Part shown: positions 19,985-29,130 of the stretch, in pieces
Numbering within the stretch: the first letter of the stretch is position 1
Layout: every line of letters begins with the position of its first letter
From: an uncultured Pelagibacteraceae bacterium
GTDB taxonomy: Bacteria > Pseudomonadota > Alphaproteobacteria > Pelagibacterales > Pelagibacteraceae
DNA: 64,000 nt
NCBI GenBank assembly: GCA_902636025.1
Contig: CACPQG010000001.1
Coordinates: 257,770 to 321,769 of the forward strand
Reading direction: 5' to 3'
Notes under the pieces: model-generated
Told to the model about the DNA's origin: nothing
Seen by the model: the letters and a program-made list of their open reading frames with translations, nothing else
Databases searched by the model: none
Made by a program: the position numbers and the translations under genes

Positions 19985-21136
19985 ATGAGATTAAAAGATT
20001 GTCATAATTTTCAAGATTTTAGAAAATTAGCAAAAAAAAAACTTCCAAGTCCAATATTTCACTACATTGATGGTGCTGCAGATGATGAAATTACTTACAG
20101 TCGGAATACGTCAGCTTTTAACGATGTAGACCTTGTGCCAAATGTTTTAAGAGGAGTAGAAAATGTTGATTTATCAACTACAATTTTTGGAAAAAAAATT
20201 GATTTACCTTTTTATTGTTCACCTACAGCCTTACAAAGACTTTTTCATTATGATGGTGAAAGAGCAGTAGGTAAAGCAGCAAAAAAATTTAATACTATGT
20301 TTGGAGTATCAGCTCTTGCTACAGTTAGTGTAGAGGAAATATCCTCTATGATTGATACTCCTAAAATGTTTCAGTTTTATTTTCACAAAGATAGAGGTTT
20401 AAATGACTCTTGTTTAGAGCGTGCTAAAGCGGCTAAGTTTGATGTTATGGCTCTAACAGTTGATACAATTACAGGAGGTAATAGAGAAAGGGACCTTAGA
20501 ACTGGTTTTACATCTCCTCCAAAATTAACTTTAGCAAGCTTGTTTAGTTTTGCTACAAAACCAATGTGGGGAATAAACTATATTACTAAAGGCAAGTTTG
20601 AGTTACCTCATTTACAAGATTATGTAAAAGAAGGGACTAGCACCAATACATCTATTGGTAATTATTTTTCTACAATGTTAGACCAGTCAATGAATTGGAA
20701 AGATGCAGAGAAATTATGTGCTCAGTGGAATGGTCATTTTGCACTTAAAGGAGTGATGAGTGTTGAAGACGCAAAAAAAGCAGTCGATATTGGATGTACT
20801 GGTATAATGGTTTCAAATCACGGAGGGAGACAACTTGATGGTTCAAGATCTCCATTCGATCAGTTGGCAGAAATTGTCGATGCTGTTGGTGATAAAATTG
20901 ATGTAATTTGTGAAGGTGGATTTCAAAGGGGTACTCATATGTTGAAAGCTTTATCGCTTGGCGCAAAGGCATGCGCAGGTGGAAGATTATATTTATATGC
21001 ATTAGCAGCAGCTGGACAAGCAGGTGTCGAAAGAGCTTTAGGTCAATACAAAGCTGAATTAGAGAGAGATATGAAACTAATGGGATGCACTAAAATAAGC
21101 GATCTTAGTAGAAAAAATTTAAGATTTAGAGTTTAA
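19985..21136 (+). CDS. FMN-dependent alpha-hydroxy-acid dehydrogenase (LldD/GOX family), paralog 1
   Basis: FHYIDGAADDEITYSRNTSAF, FYCSPTALQRLFH, ALTVDTITGGNRERDLRTGF, VSNHGGRQLDGS. Confidence 0.94.
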   Translation: MRLKDCHNFQDFRKLAKKKLPSPIFHYIDGAADDEITYSRNTSAFNDVDLVPNVLRGVENVDLSTTIFGKKIDLPFYCSPTALQRLFHYDGERAVGKAAKKFNTMFGVSALATVSVEEISSMIDTPKMFQFYFHKDRGLNDSCLERAKAAKFDVMALTVDTITGGNRERDLRTGFTSPPKLTLASLFSFATKPMWGINYITKGKFELPHLQDYVKEGTSTNTSIGNYFSTMLDQSMNWKDAEKLCAQWNGHFALKGVMSVEDAKKAVDIGCTGIMVSNHGGRQLDGSRSPFDQLAEIVDAVGDKIDVICEGGFQRGTHMLKALSLGAKACAGGRLYLYALAAAGQAGVERALGQYKAELERDMKLMGCTKISDLSRKNLRFRV

Positions 21137-22287
21137 TGAATATTTCTGACTGCAGAAACTACAATGATTTTAGAAAACTAGCAAAAAAAAAACTTCCTGC
21201 ACCTATTTTTCACTATATAGACGGGGGTGCTGATGATGAAGTCACATTAAAGAGAAACACCAGTGCCTTTGATGATTGTGATTTAATTCCAAATATTTTA
21301 ACAAGTGTAGGCAGACCAGATTTATCTACAACAATTTTTGGTAGAAAAATTGATATGCCAATTTTTCTGTCACCAACTGCAATGCAAAGATTATATCACC
21401 CAGACGGTGATAAGGCCTCAGCACGAGCTGCTGAGAAATTTGGTACATTTTACAGTATGTCAACAATGGCAAATAATTCAATCGAGGAAATATCAAATAT
21501 TTCAAGTGGTCCAAAATTATTTCAGCTTTATGTACACAAAGATAAGTCTATTACGGATGATTTAATAGATAGATGTAAAAGATCAGGTTTTGACGGAATG
21601 TGTCTCACCGTTGATACTTTAGTTGCAGGAAATAGAGAGAAAGATCATAGAACAGGATTTACAACACCTCCTAAACTTACTTTAAACAGTCTTCTGAGTT
21701 TTGTATTAAGACCATCGTGGGTATTAAGTTATTTAACAAATAAAAAATTTGAATTATCTAATGTTGTAAATAAAACTGATAAAGGAACTAATATTACTAA
21801 ATCAGTAATAGACTACATTAATGAGCAATATGATCCCAAGATGGACTGGAAAGATGCTGAGTATTGTGTAAAAAAATGGAATGGGCCATTTGCGTTAAAG
21901 GGAGTTATGTCTGTAGAGGATGCGAAACGTGCTATTGATATAGGATGTACGGCTATAATGGTATCCAACCATGGGGGAAGGCAATTAGATGGTTCGCGTT
22001 CTCCTTTTGATCAAATTAAAGCTATCTCAGATGCTGTTGGTGATAAGCTAGAGATAATACTTGATGGAGGTGTTAGGAGAGGAACGCATGTTCTTAAGGC
22101 CCTGGCAGCTGGTGCAAAAGCTTGTAGTTTCGGTAAAATGTTTCTGTTTTCTTTGAGCGCAGGTGGTCAACAAGGCGTTGAACATTTATTGAAAATGATG
22201 CATGATGAAATAAATAGAAATATGATTTTGATGGGTTGTAAAAATTTATCAGAGTTAAATAATTCAAAGTTAATTTATAGAAACTAG
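21136..22287 (+). CDS. FMN-dependent alpha-hydroxy-acid dehydrogenase (LldD/GOX family), paralog 2
   Basis: FHYIDGGADDEVTLKRNTSAF, LTVDTLVAGNREKDHRTGF, VSNHGGRQLDGS, DGGVRRGTHVLKAL; same length (383 aa) as the upstream paralog. Confidence 0.95.
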   Translation: MNISDCRNYNDFRKLAKKKLPAPIFHYIDGGADDEVTLKRNTSAFDDCDLIPNILTSVGRPDLSTTIFGRKIDMPIFLSPTAMQRLYHPDGDKASARAAEKFGTFYSMSTMANNSIEEISNISSGPKLFQLYVHKDKSITDDLIDRCKRSGFDGMCLTVDTLVAGNREKDHRTGFTTPPKLTLNSLLSFVLRPSWVLSYLTNKKFELSNVVNKTDKGTNITKSVIDYINEQYDPKMDWKDAEYCVKKWNGPFALKGVMSVEDAKRAIDIGCTAIMVSNHGGRQLDGSRSPFDQIKAISDAVGDKLEIILDGGVRRGTHVLKALAAGAKACSFGKMFLFSLSAGGQQGVEHLLKMMHDEINRNMILMGCKNLSELNNSKLIYRN

Positions 22288-22301
22288 ATTGGAGATTTTA
22301 A

Positions 22302-23465
22302 ATGAAGTTAGCAAAAAGTTTAGATAGATTAGGAACAGAAACAGCTTTTAGTGTACTTGCTGAAGCAAAAAAATTAGAAGCTCAAGGCAAACCTATGATT
22401 CACTTAGGATTAGGTCAGCCAGATTTTAAAACTCCAAAGCATGTTGTTGATGCTGCTAAAAAAGCTTTGGATGACGGTCATCATGGATATGTAATGTCAA
22501 ACGGAATTCCTGAATGTAGACAAGCTGTAACCAGATGGATTAAAAAACGTTATAATGCGGATGTCAGCGCAGAAAGAATTTTAATTATGCCGGGTGGAAA
22601 ACCTACTATGACATATGCAATTCAATGTTTTGGTGAGCCAGGAGCTGAAATTATTAATCCAACTCCAGCTTTCCCCATTTATGAGTCAATGATAAATTAT
22701 ACAGGAGCAACTTCTGTGAAATATGATTTAACCGAGGATAAAGATCTTAAATTTAGTGCTGAGAAAATTCTTTCATTGATAACTGATAAAACGAGGCTAC
22801 TGGTTTTAATAAACCCTAATAATCCAACAGGAAGTTTTGTTGAAAAACAAGAAATTGATAAAATAGCTGAAGGTTTAAAAAAACATCCACATGTAACTAT
22901 TTTAAGTGATGAGATTTATAGTCGACAAATATTTGATGGAAAAGATATGCCCTCTTTTTTCAACTACCCTGAATTAAGAGATAGATTAATAGTTTTAGAA
23001 GGATGGAGCAAAGCTTACTCCATGACTGGTTGGAGATTGGGTTGGAGTTTTTGGCCTGAACATTTAGTTGAGCACGTAAATAAATTATTAATCAACAGTG
23101 TATCATGTGTGAATGCTGCTGCCCAATTTGCTGGCATTGCCGCACTTGATGGACCGGATGACTCTATCCATGAGATGATGGAAAAATTTACTGCAAGACG
23201 AAAACTAATTCATGAAGGATTAAATAGCTTGCCCGGTGTTGAATGTAGTTTGCCTGGTGGAGCCTTTTATGCTTTTCCAAAAGTAAGTGGAACGGGCATG
23301 AGTGGAGCTGAATTCTGCAAAAAAGCTATGCATGAGGCAGGAGTAGCAATTGTCCCTGGAACTGCGTTTGGAAAAACCTGCAATGATTACGTAAGATTTA
23401 GTTTTGCAGCATCAAGAGATAATATTTCCCAAGCTCTTGAAAATGTTAAAAAAATGTTAGGATAA
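22302..23465 (+). CDS. Pyridoxal phosphate-dependent aminotransferase (aspartate/aromatic class I/II)
   Basis: GLGQPDFKTPKHVVDAA, INPNNPTGSFV, LSDEIYSRQIF, LEGWSKAYSMTGWRLGW. Confidence 0.95.
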   Translation: MKLAKSLDRLGTETAFSVLAEAKKLEAQGKPMIHLGLGQPDFKTPKHVVDAAKKALDDGHHGYVMSNGIPECRQAVTRWIKKRYNADVSAERILIMPGGKPTMTYAIQCFGEPGAEIINPTPAFPIYESMINYTGATSVKYDLTEDKDLKFSAEKILSLITDKTRLLVLINPNNPTGSFVEKQEIDKIAEGLKKHPHVTILSDEIYSRQIFDGKDMPSFFNYPELRDRLIVLEGWSKAYSMTGWRLGWSFWPEHLVEHVNKLLINSVSCVNAAAQFAGIAALDGPDDSIHEMMEKFTARRKLIHEGLNSLPGVECSLPGGAFYAFPKVSGTGMSGAEFCKKAMHEAGVAIVPGTAFGKTCNDYVRFSFAASRDNISQALENVKKMLG

Positions 23466-23500
23466 GTTTATTTTATTAATCGGATTGTTATACTAATTCA

Positions 23501-24877
23501 ATGAACAACCCTTCTTTAAAACAAGAACTTACGAGTTTATTAAAAGATAGATTTTCTTTATCTCAATCAACTAGAGCAAATTATGCTAGAGGAGAAGACA
23601 CATACGATCCTATTCTCTCACAAGCAGTAGTATTCCCAGAGACAAATGAAGAAGTTTCTGGAATTTTAAAACTTTGTAATGATCACAAAGTTCCTGTAGT
23701 GCCTTTCGGAACAGGAACTTCCTTAGAAGGTAACGTAGTTGGTAATGATAAAGGAATAACAATTTCTTTAGAAAAAATGGATAAAATTTTAAATGTTAAT
23801 GCAGCAGATTTTGATTGCAGGGTTCAAGCAAATGTAACAAGAGAAAAATTAAATGAGTATTTAAGAGAGGATGGAGTATTTTTCCCTATAGATCCAGGTG
23901 CTAATGCTGCAATAGGTGGGATGGCATCGACATCAGCCTCTGGAACAATGGCTGTAAAATATGGAACTATGAAAACAGTAATTACCGGTTTGACTGTAGT
24001 TTTACCAAGTGGAGAAATAATAAAAACAGGCACAAGAACAAAAAAAACTTCAGCAGGATATAATCTTACGAATTTATTTATTGGTTCAGAGGGTACACTT
24101 GGGGTTATAACTGAAGTTCAACTTAGATTATCTCCAATACCAGAAAGCATGATGAGCGCTATATGCCATTTTAATACTTTAGAAGAAGCTGTTCAGACAG
24201 CTCAAGAAACAATTCAGTATGGTGTTCCGATCGCAAGGATTGAAATGCTTAATAAAGATCAAATGGATATAAGTATTAATTACTCAAAACTTAAAGATAT
24301 TAAAATCTTACCCACATTGTTTTTTGAATTTCATGGAACAGAGATTTCTAATAAGGAGTCAATTAAAATTGTAGAGGAAATTTCAAAGAATAATAATGGT
24401 AGTGCTTTTAAGTGGGCTGATACGTTAGAGGAAAGAAACCATCTGTGGCGAGCAAGATGGGATGTTTACTACTCAGTTAAAGCATTAGTAGATAATGGAA
24501 GAGTTTATTCAACAGATGTATGTGTGCCTATATCAAAAATAACCGAATGCGTAAAGTTTGCTGAAGAAGAAGTTAAGAAGTTTGGTCTAAGAGCACCAAT
24601 GGTTGGCCATCTAGGAGATGGAAACTTCCACGTTTTATTCCCTTACGATCCTAAAGACAAAACTGTTTATAAAAAAATCAGAGAATTTAGCGATTTGTTA
24701 ATCGATAAAACTTTAGATCTTGAGGGTACAATTACAGGAGAACATGGAGTAGGTCTTCATAAAAAAAGTTACTTGTTAAAAGAACATCCAGATAATATAC
24801 CTGTCATGAAAACTATTAAAAGAAGCTTGGACCCAAATAATATTATGAATCCTGGAAAAATTTTCGATATTAATTAA
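23501..24877 (+). CDS. FAD-binding oxidase (GlcD / D-lactate dehydrogenase family)
   Basis: VPFGTGTSLEGNVVG, PGANAAIGGMASTSASGTMAVKYGTM, GSEGTLGVITEVQLRLSPIPE, GHLGDGNFHVLFPYD, GEHGVGLHKKSYL. Confidence 0.95.
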   Translation: MNNPSLKQELTSLLKDRFSLSQSTRANYARGEDTYDPILSQAVVFPETNEEVSGILKLCNDHKVPVVPFGTGTSLEGNVVGNDKGITISLEKMDKILNVNAADFDCRVQANVTREKLNEYLREDGVFFPIDPGANAAIGGMASTSASGTMAVKYGTMKTVITGLTVVLPSGEIIKTGTRTKKTSAGYNLTNLFIGSEGTLGVITEVQLRLSPIPESMMSAICHFNTLEEAVQTAQETIQYGVPIARIEMLNKDQMDISINYSKLKDIKILPTLFFEFHGTEISNKESIKIVEEISKNNNGSAFKWADTLEERNHLWRARWDVYYSVKALVDNGRVYSTDVCVPISKITECVKFAEEEVKKFGLRAPMVGHLGDGNFHVLFPYDPKDKTVYKKIREFSDLLIDKTLDLEGTITGEHGVGLHKKSYLLKEHPDNIPVMKTIKRSLDPNNIMNPGKIFDIN

Positions 24878-24880
24878 ACT

Positions 24881-25834
24881 ATGAAAAAAATTCTTGTTAC
24901 GCGAAGACTTTTAAGATCTAACGAAGATAGGATTAAAGAGATTTACGATGCGAACTTAAATTTAAATGATGAACTTTACTCTCAGGACAAGCTAATAGAA
25001 TTGAGTCAGGGATGTGATGGCGTATTATCAGCTCTAACAGATAAGTTAGACGAGAAAACAATAAATCGCCTACCTGATAGTGTAAAAATTTTATCTAATT
25101 TTGCTGTAGGCTTCGGAAATATCGACTTAGAGGCAGCAAAAAAAAGAAATATAATTGTTACAAACACGCCAGAAGTTTTAACTGATGCTACAGCTGAAAT
25201 TGGTGTTCTTTTAATACTTGGAGCATGTAGAAGAGCATCTGAGGGTATTAAAGGTGCAAGAGATGCAGACTGGAAATGGTCGGCAGATTATCTGATTGGA
25301 AAGCAATTAACTGGCGCGAGACTTGGTATTTTGGGAATGGGTAGAATTGGACAAAAGATAGCAAAAATTGCGAAGTCTTTAGGAATGATAGTTCATTATC
25401 ATAATCGATCTAAACTTAGCTCTGATAAAGAAAATGGATCAATCTACCATGACAATCTCAAAAGTTTAATGGAGGTATCAGATGTACTCTCAGTTTGTTG
25501 TCCTGCCTCAAAAGAGACTATAAATTTGATTAATAAAGAGACTTTGGAGTATTTACCAAAAGGTGCTGTAGTAACTAATGTTGCCAGAGGGGATATCGTA
25601 GATGATGAAGCTCTTATTGATGCTCTTGATCGAAGAAAAGTTTATGCAGTTGGTTTAGATGTTTACAAAGGAGAGCCAAATTTAAATCCAGGATATTTAA
25701 AACACAAAAGCGCTTTCATATTACCTCACTTAGGCAGTGCAACAAAAGAAACCAGAACTGCTATGGCAAATCTCGCCATAGATAATTTAGAAGAGTTCTT
25801 TAAATCAGGAAGTTGCAAAAATAAGGTTAATTAA
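24881..25834 (+). CDS. D-2-hydroxyacid dehydrogenase (glyoxylate/hydroxypyruvate reductase-like)
   Basis: LGILGMGRIGQKIAKIAKSLGM, VTNTPEVLTDATAEIG, NVARGDIVDDEALIDAL, LPHLGSATKETRTAMA. Confidence 0.94.
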   Translation: MKKILVTRRLLRSNEDRIKEIYDANLNLNDELYSQDKLIELSQGCDGVLSALTDKLDEKTINRLPDSVKILSNFAVGFGNIDLEAAKKRNIIVTNTPEVLTDATAEIGVLLILGACRRASEGIKGARDADWKWSADYLIGKQLTGARLGILGMGRIGQKIAKIAKSLGMIVHYHNRSKLSSDKENGSIYHDNLKSLMEVSDVLSVCCPASKETINLINKETLEYLPKGAVVTNVARGDIVDDEALIDALDRRKVYAVGLDVYKGEPNLNPGYLKHKSAFILPHLGSATKETRTAMANLAIDNLEEFFKSGSCKNKVN

Positions 25835-25855
25835 AAGTATAAAATTCTACTCAAA

Positions 25856-25903
25856 GTTGTAAATAATTTTGAATAAGTCTATTTAGCAAAAGACTCTTAC
25901 AAC
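25856..25903 (+). promoter_or_regulatory. Nested inverted repeat in dctP 5' region
   Basis: GTTGTAA (25856-25862)/TTACAAC (25897-25903) enclosing AGTCT (25876-25880)/AGACT (25891-25895). Confidence 0.5.
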
Positions 25904-25951
25904 CATTTGTGCTTAAATTATCTCAAGTTAATTAACTAAAGAGGAGAAATA

Positions 25952-27097
25952 ATGATTAAAGAAAAAAAATCATTGAAGGGAAAAACGCCTTCAAGACGTA
26001 AGTTCTTTAAAACTGCGGCTATGGCCGGAGCAGCTGCTGTTGCAATGCCTTATGTTAACTTAGGCGCTGCACAAACTTTAAAAATGCAAGCTGCATGGCC
26101 AAGTGGAGCTAACATCTTTTTTGAAATGGCAGGAGATTACTGCAAGATGGTGAGCGACATGTCTGGTGGATCGTTGAAAATTGATCTTCAACCAGTTGGA
26201 GCAGTTGTTAAGACTAGTGAAATTGGTCAAGCAGTTAGCTCAGGTGCCGTTGATATGGGTCACTGGGTAACAGCATACTGGTACGGTAAAAATGCTGCGG
26301 CATCTTTATTTGGAACAGGACCTTCATATGGTATGTCATCTCAAGAAGTAATGGGATGGATGGAATACGGTGGAGGAAGAGCACTTTATGAAGAAACTGT
26401 TAAAAAAGTAGGTTTCGACTACACAGGTGTTTTTCATATGCCTATGCCGGCACAACCATTTGGATGGTTTAAGAAAAATGTAACTAAAGTATCTGATGTT
26501 AAAGGTATGAAATATAGAACAGTTGGTCTTGCTACTAACGTTCTTACTGCGATGGGAATGGTCGTTAGACAATTACCAGGTGGTGAAATTCAACCAGCTA
26601 TGAAAACTGGATTGATTGAAGCTGCTGAGTTTAACAACCCAACTTCAGACTCACAGTTTGGTATGCAAGATGTTTCTAAGCACTATCACTTAGGAAGTTT
26701 CCACCAATCTCAAGAGATGTTTGAAATACCTATTAACAATAAAACATTTAACGGTCTGTCTCCAGCTAACCAAGCAATATTAAAAAATGCTGCTTACGCT
26801 GCAAACACAGATAACTATTTCAAAGCATTAGTTAGATATTCAGCTGATTTATCTAAATTAATGAATGAACATAAAGTAAATGTTTACCAAACGTCTGATG
26901 CGATTTTAGCTCAACAATTAAAAGGTTGGGATAAAGTTATCGGTGATTTCAATAAGAAAGATCCTTTCTTTAAGAAAATCGTTGATTCTCAAAAAGCATA
27001 CGCTAAGAGAGTAATGAAGTACTTGCTGATGAACCAGCCTAATTACAAATTAGCATATGAAAATGAGTTCGGACCTATTGCGAAAGTTAAGATATAA
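25952..27097 (+). CDS. dctP: TRAP transporter substrate-binding protein (DctP family) with Tat-like signal
   Basis: SRRKFFKTAAMAGAAAVAMP leader; periplasmic DctP-family sequence followed by DctQ and DctM; SD AGAGGAG upstream of ATG. Confidence 0.93.
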   Translation: MIKEKKSLKGKTPSRRKFFKTAAMAGAAAVAMPYVNLGAAQTLKMQAAWPSGANIFFEMAGDYCKMVSDMSGGSLKIDLQPVGAVVKTSEIGQAVSSGAVDMGHWVTAYWYGKNAAASLFGTGPSYGMSSQEVMGWMEYGGGRALYEETVKKVGFDYTGVFHMPMPAQPFGWFKKNVTKVSDVKGMKYRTVGLATNVLTAMGMVVRQLPGGEIQPAMKTGLIEAAEFNNPTSDSQFGMQDVSKHYHLGSFHQSQEMFEIPINNKTFNGLSPANQAILKNAAYAANTDNYFKALVRYSADLSKLMNEHKVNVYQTSDAILAQQLKGWDKVIGDFNKKDPFFKKIVDSQKAYAKRVMKYLLMNQPNYKLAYENEFGPIAKVKI

Positions 27098-27120
27098 TTA
27101 TTAACTTCAATATTTAAAAA

Positions 27121-27146
27121 GGGGACCATTTGGTCCCCTTTTTTTT
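27121..27146 (+). terminator. Rho-independent terminator / attenuator after dctP
   Basis: GGGGACC-attt-GGTCCCC followed by an eight-T run; perfect 7-bp GC-rich stem in an AT-rich genome. Confidence 0.95.
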
Positions 27147-27184
27147 GTTTGCTTTAATTATATATTTTAACATAAGGTACGGAA

Positions 27185-27772
27185 ATGAAATCTTTCATAA
27201 AATTTGCTGACACACTGAGTGCTTCAATGGGAAAAGCATTTTCTTGGTGTATTGTCATTCTTATGGGGGGTACTTGCTATGAAGTTATCATGGCATATGC
27301 ATTTAACAGTCCAACATTATGGAACTTTGATTTTAGTTTACAAATGTATGGAGCTATTTTTATGATGGCTGGAGCATACACTTTATCTACAGAGGCTCAT
27401 GTAAGAGGAGACGTTATTTATAGATTGTTTCCAACCAGAGTACAGGGTTGGATTGATCTAATTTTATATTTTATATTTTTCTTCCCTGGAATTTTAGCTT
27501 TAGCATTTTATGGGTACGAATATGCTGCTTTAGCCTGGAAAATAAAAGAAACAAGCTGGAATAGTCCAGCACAAATACAGATTTATATGGCTAAATCATT
27601 AATACCATTATCAGGAATATTATTAACCATACAAGGTGTTAGTGAAGTATGTAGAGCAATTATTTGCATTAAAACTGGTCATTGGCCCGTTAGAGCATCG
27701 GCAGATGCTGAAGAAACAGAAAAAGTATTAATGAGAACTTCACAAAAGGACGATCAAGCAGATGTTATTTGA
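27185..27772 (+). CDS. dctQ: TRAP transporter small permease (DctQ)
   Basis: Four-TM-like; FSLQMYGAIFMMAGAYTLSTEAHVRGDVIYRLF typical of DctQ. Confidence 0.92.
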   Translation: MKSFIKFADTLSASMGKAFSWCIVILMGGTCYEVIMAYAFNSPTLWNFDFSLQMYGAIFMMAGAYTLSTEAHVRGDVIYRLFPTRVQGWIDLILYFIFFFPGILALAFYGYEYAALAWKIKETSWNSPAQIQIYMAKSLIPLSGILLTIQGVSEVCRAIICIKTGHWPVRASADAEETEKVLMRTSQKDDQADVI

Positions 27773-29123
27773 ATTAACAAATCCAGAAATTGCAATTTTA
27801 ATGATGAGTTTGTTTCTGTTCGCAGTTTTATTAGGTTTTCCAATTGCATTTACATTACTAGCAATGGGAGTGGGTTTTGGTTATTACGCTTATTTTGATC
27901 CAACTAGGATGGATCATTTATTTGATAACCGGATATTTTCTTTATTAGTCTCTAATACCTATACAATAATGGATAATACCGTTTTAACCGCCGTCCCTTT
28001 ATTTTTATTCATGGGTTATCTAGTTGAAAGAGCAGGGATTGTAGCAAAGCTATTTTTTGCAATAAGACTTGCATCTCACAGACTTCCTGCCTCTATGGCT
28101 GTTGCGGCACTTGTTACATGCGCATTATTTTCTACAGCAACTGGAATTATTGGTGCCGTAGTTACACTTATGGGTCTCCTTGCTTGGCCGGCGATGATAA
28201 GAGCAGGATATGATAAAAAATTTGCATCGGGCGTAATTTGCTCCGGTGGATGTTTAGGAATTTTAATTCCTCCAAGTATCATGCTTATTGTTTATGCTGT
28301 AATAGCTCAATTATCACCATTAAGACTTTTTGCTGCAGCTATATTTCCTGGTCTAATGTTGGCCGGATTGTACATACTTTATGTAATTATTAGAGCATAC
28401 TTTAATCCATCTTTAGCTCCAAAACCTGCTGCAGAAGAAATTCCTCCACGTTCGGAGATTTTGAAAGAAGTTTTGGTTTCGTTTGTTCCATTATTTTCAT
28501 TGATTATTTTAGTACTTGGTACAATTCTAGCTGGTTTAGCCACACCAGCTGAGGCAGCCGCAGTTGGAGCCTTCGGTGCCTTAGTTCTCTCTTACTTTTA
28601 TAAGTCATTAAAATGGAAAAATTTTAAAGAGTCTGTATTTTTAACTGCAAAAACAAGTGCAATGATTATGTGGTTATTTGTAGGTTCTTGGACCTTTGCA
28701 TCTGTATTTTCTTATTTAGGTGGACATGAGGTATTTGAACATTTTTTCAAATCAATGGATATTCAGCCATGGCAATTTTTAGTTATAACTCAAATAATAA
28801 TTTTCCTTTTAGGTTGGCCACTAGAATGGACTGAAATACTAATTATTTTTGTACCAATCTTTTTACCACTTGTAGAATTTTTTGGTGTAAATCCATATTT
28901 CTTTGCAATGTTAATAGCATTAAATTTACAAACATCCTTTTTGACACCACCAATGGCCATGTCAGCATACTATTTAAAAGGAGTTCAAAGCAGAAATGTT
29001 CAGTTAATGGAAATCTTTAGAGGAATTATGCCTTTCCTTGGAATTGTTATACTTGCAATGGTACTGATGTACATTTTTCCTGGAATAGCATTATGGTTAC
29101 CTGACACTTTGTTTGCACAATAA
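27762..29123 (+). CDS. dctM: TRAP transporter large permease (DctM)
   Basis: FPIAFTLLAMGVGFGY, TAVPLFLFMGYLVERAGI, GVICSGGCLGILIPPSIMLIVYAV, ATPAEAAAVGAFGAL. Confidence 0.96.
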   Translation: MLFELTNPEIAILMMSLFLFAVLLGFPIAFTLLAMGVGFGYYAYFDPTRMDHLFDNRIFSLLVSNTYTIMDNTVLTAVPLFLFMGYLVERAGIVAKLFFAIRLASHRLPASMAVAALVTCALFSTATGIIGAVVTLMGLLAWPAMIRAGYDKKFASGVICSGGCLGILIPPSIMLIVYAVIAQLSPLRLFAAAIFPGLMLAGLYILYVIIRAYFNPSLAPKPAAEEIPPRSEILKEVLVSFVPLFSLIILVLGTILAGLATPAEAAAVGAFGALVLSYFYKSLKWKNFKESVFLTAKTSAMIMWLFVGSWTFASVFSYLGGHEVFEHFFKSMDIQPWQFLVITQIIIFLLGWPLEWTEILIIFVPIFLPLVEFFGVNPYFFAMLIALNLQTSFLTPPMAMSAYYLKGVQSRNVQLMEIFRGIMPFLGIVILAMVLMYIFPGIALWLPDTLFAQ

Positions 29124-29130
29124 TTTTTAA

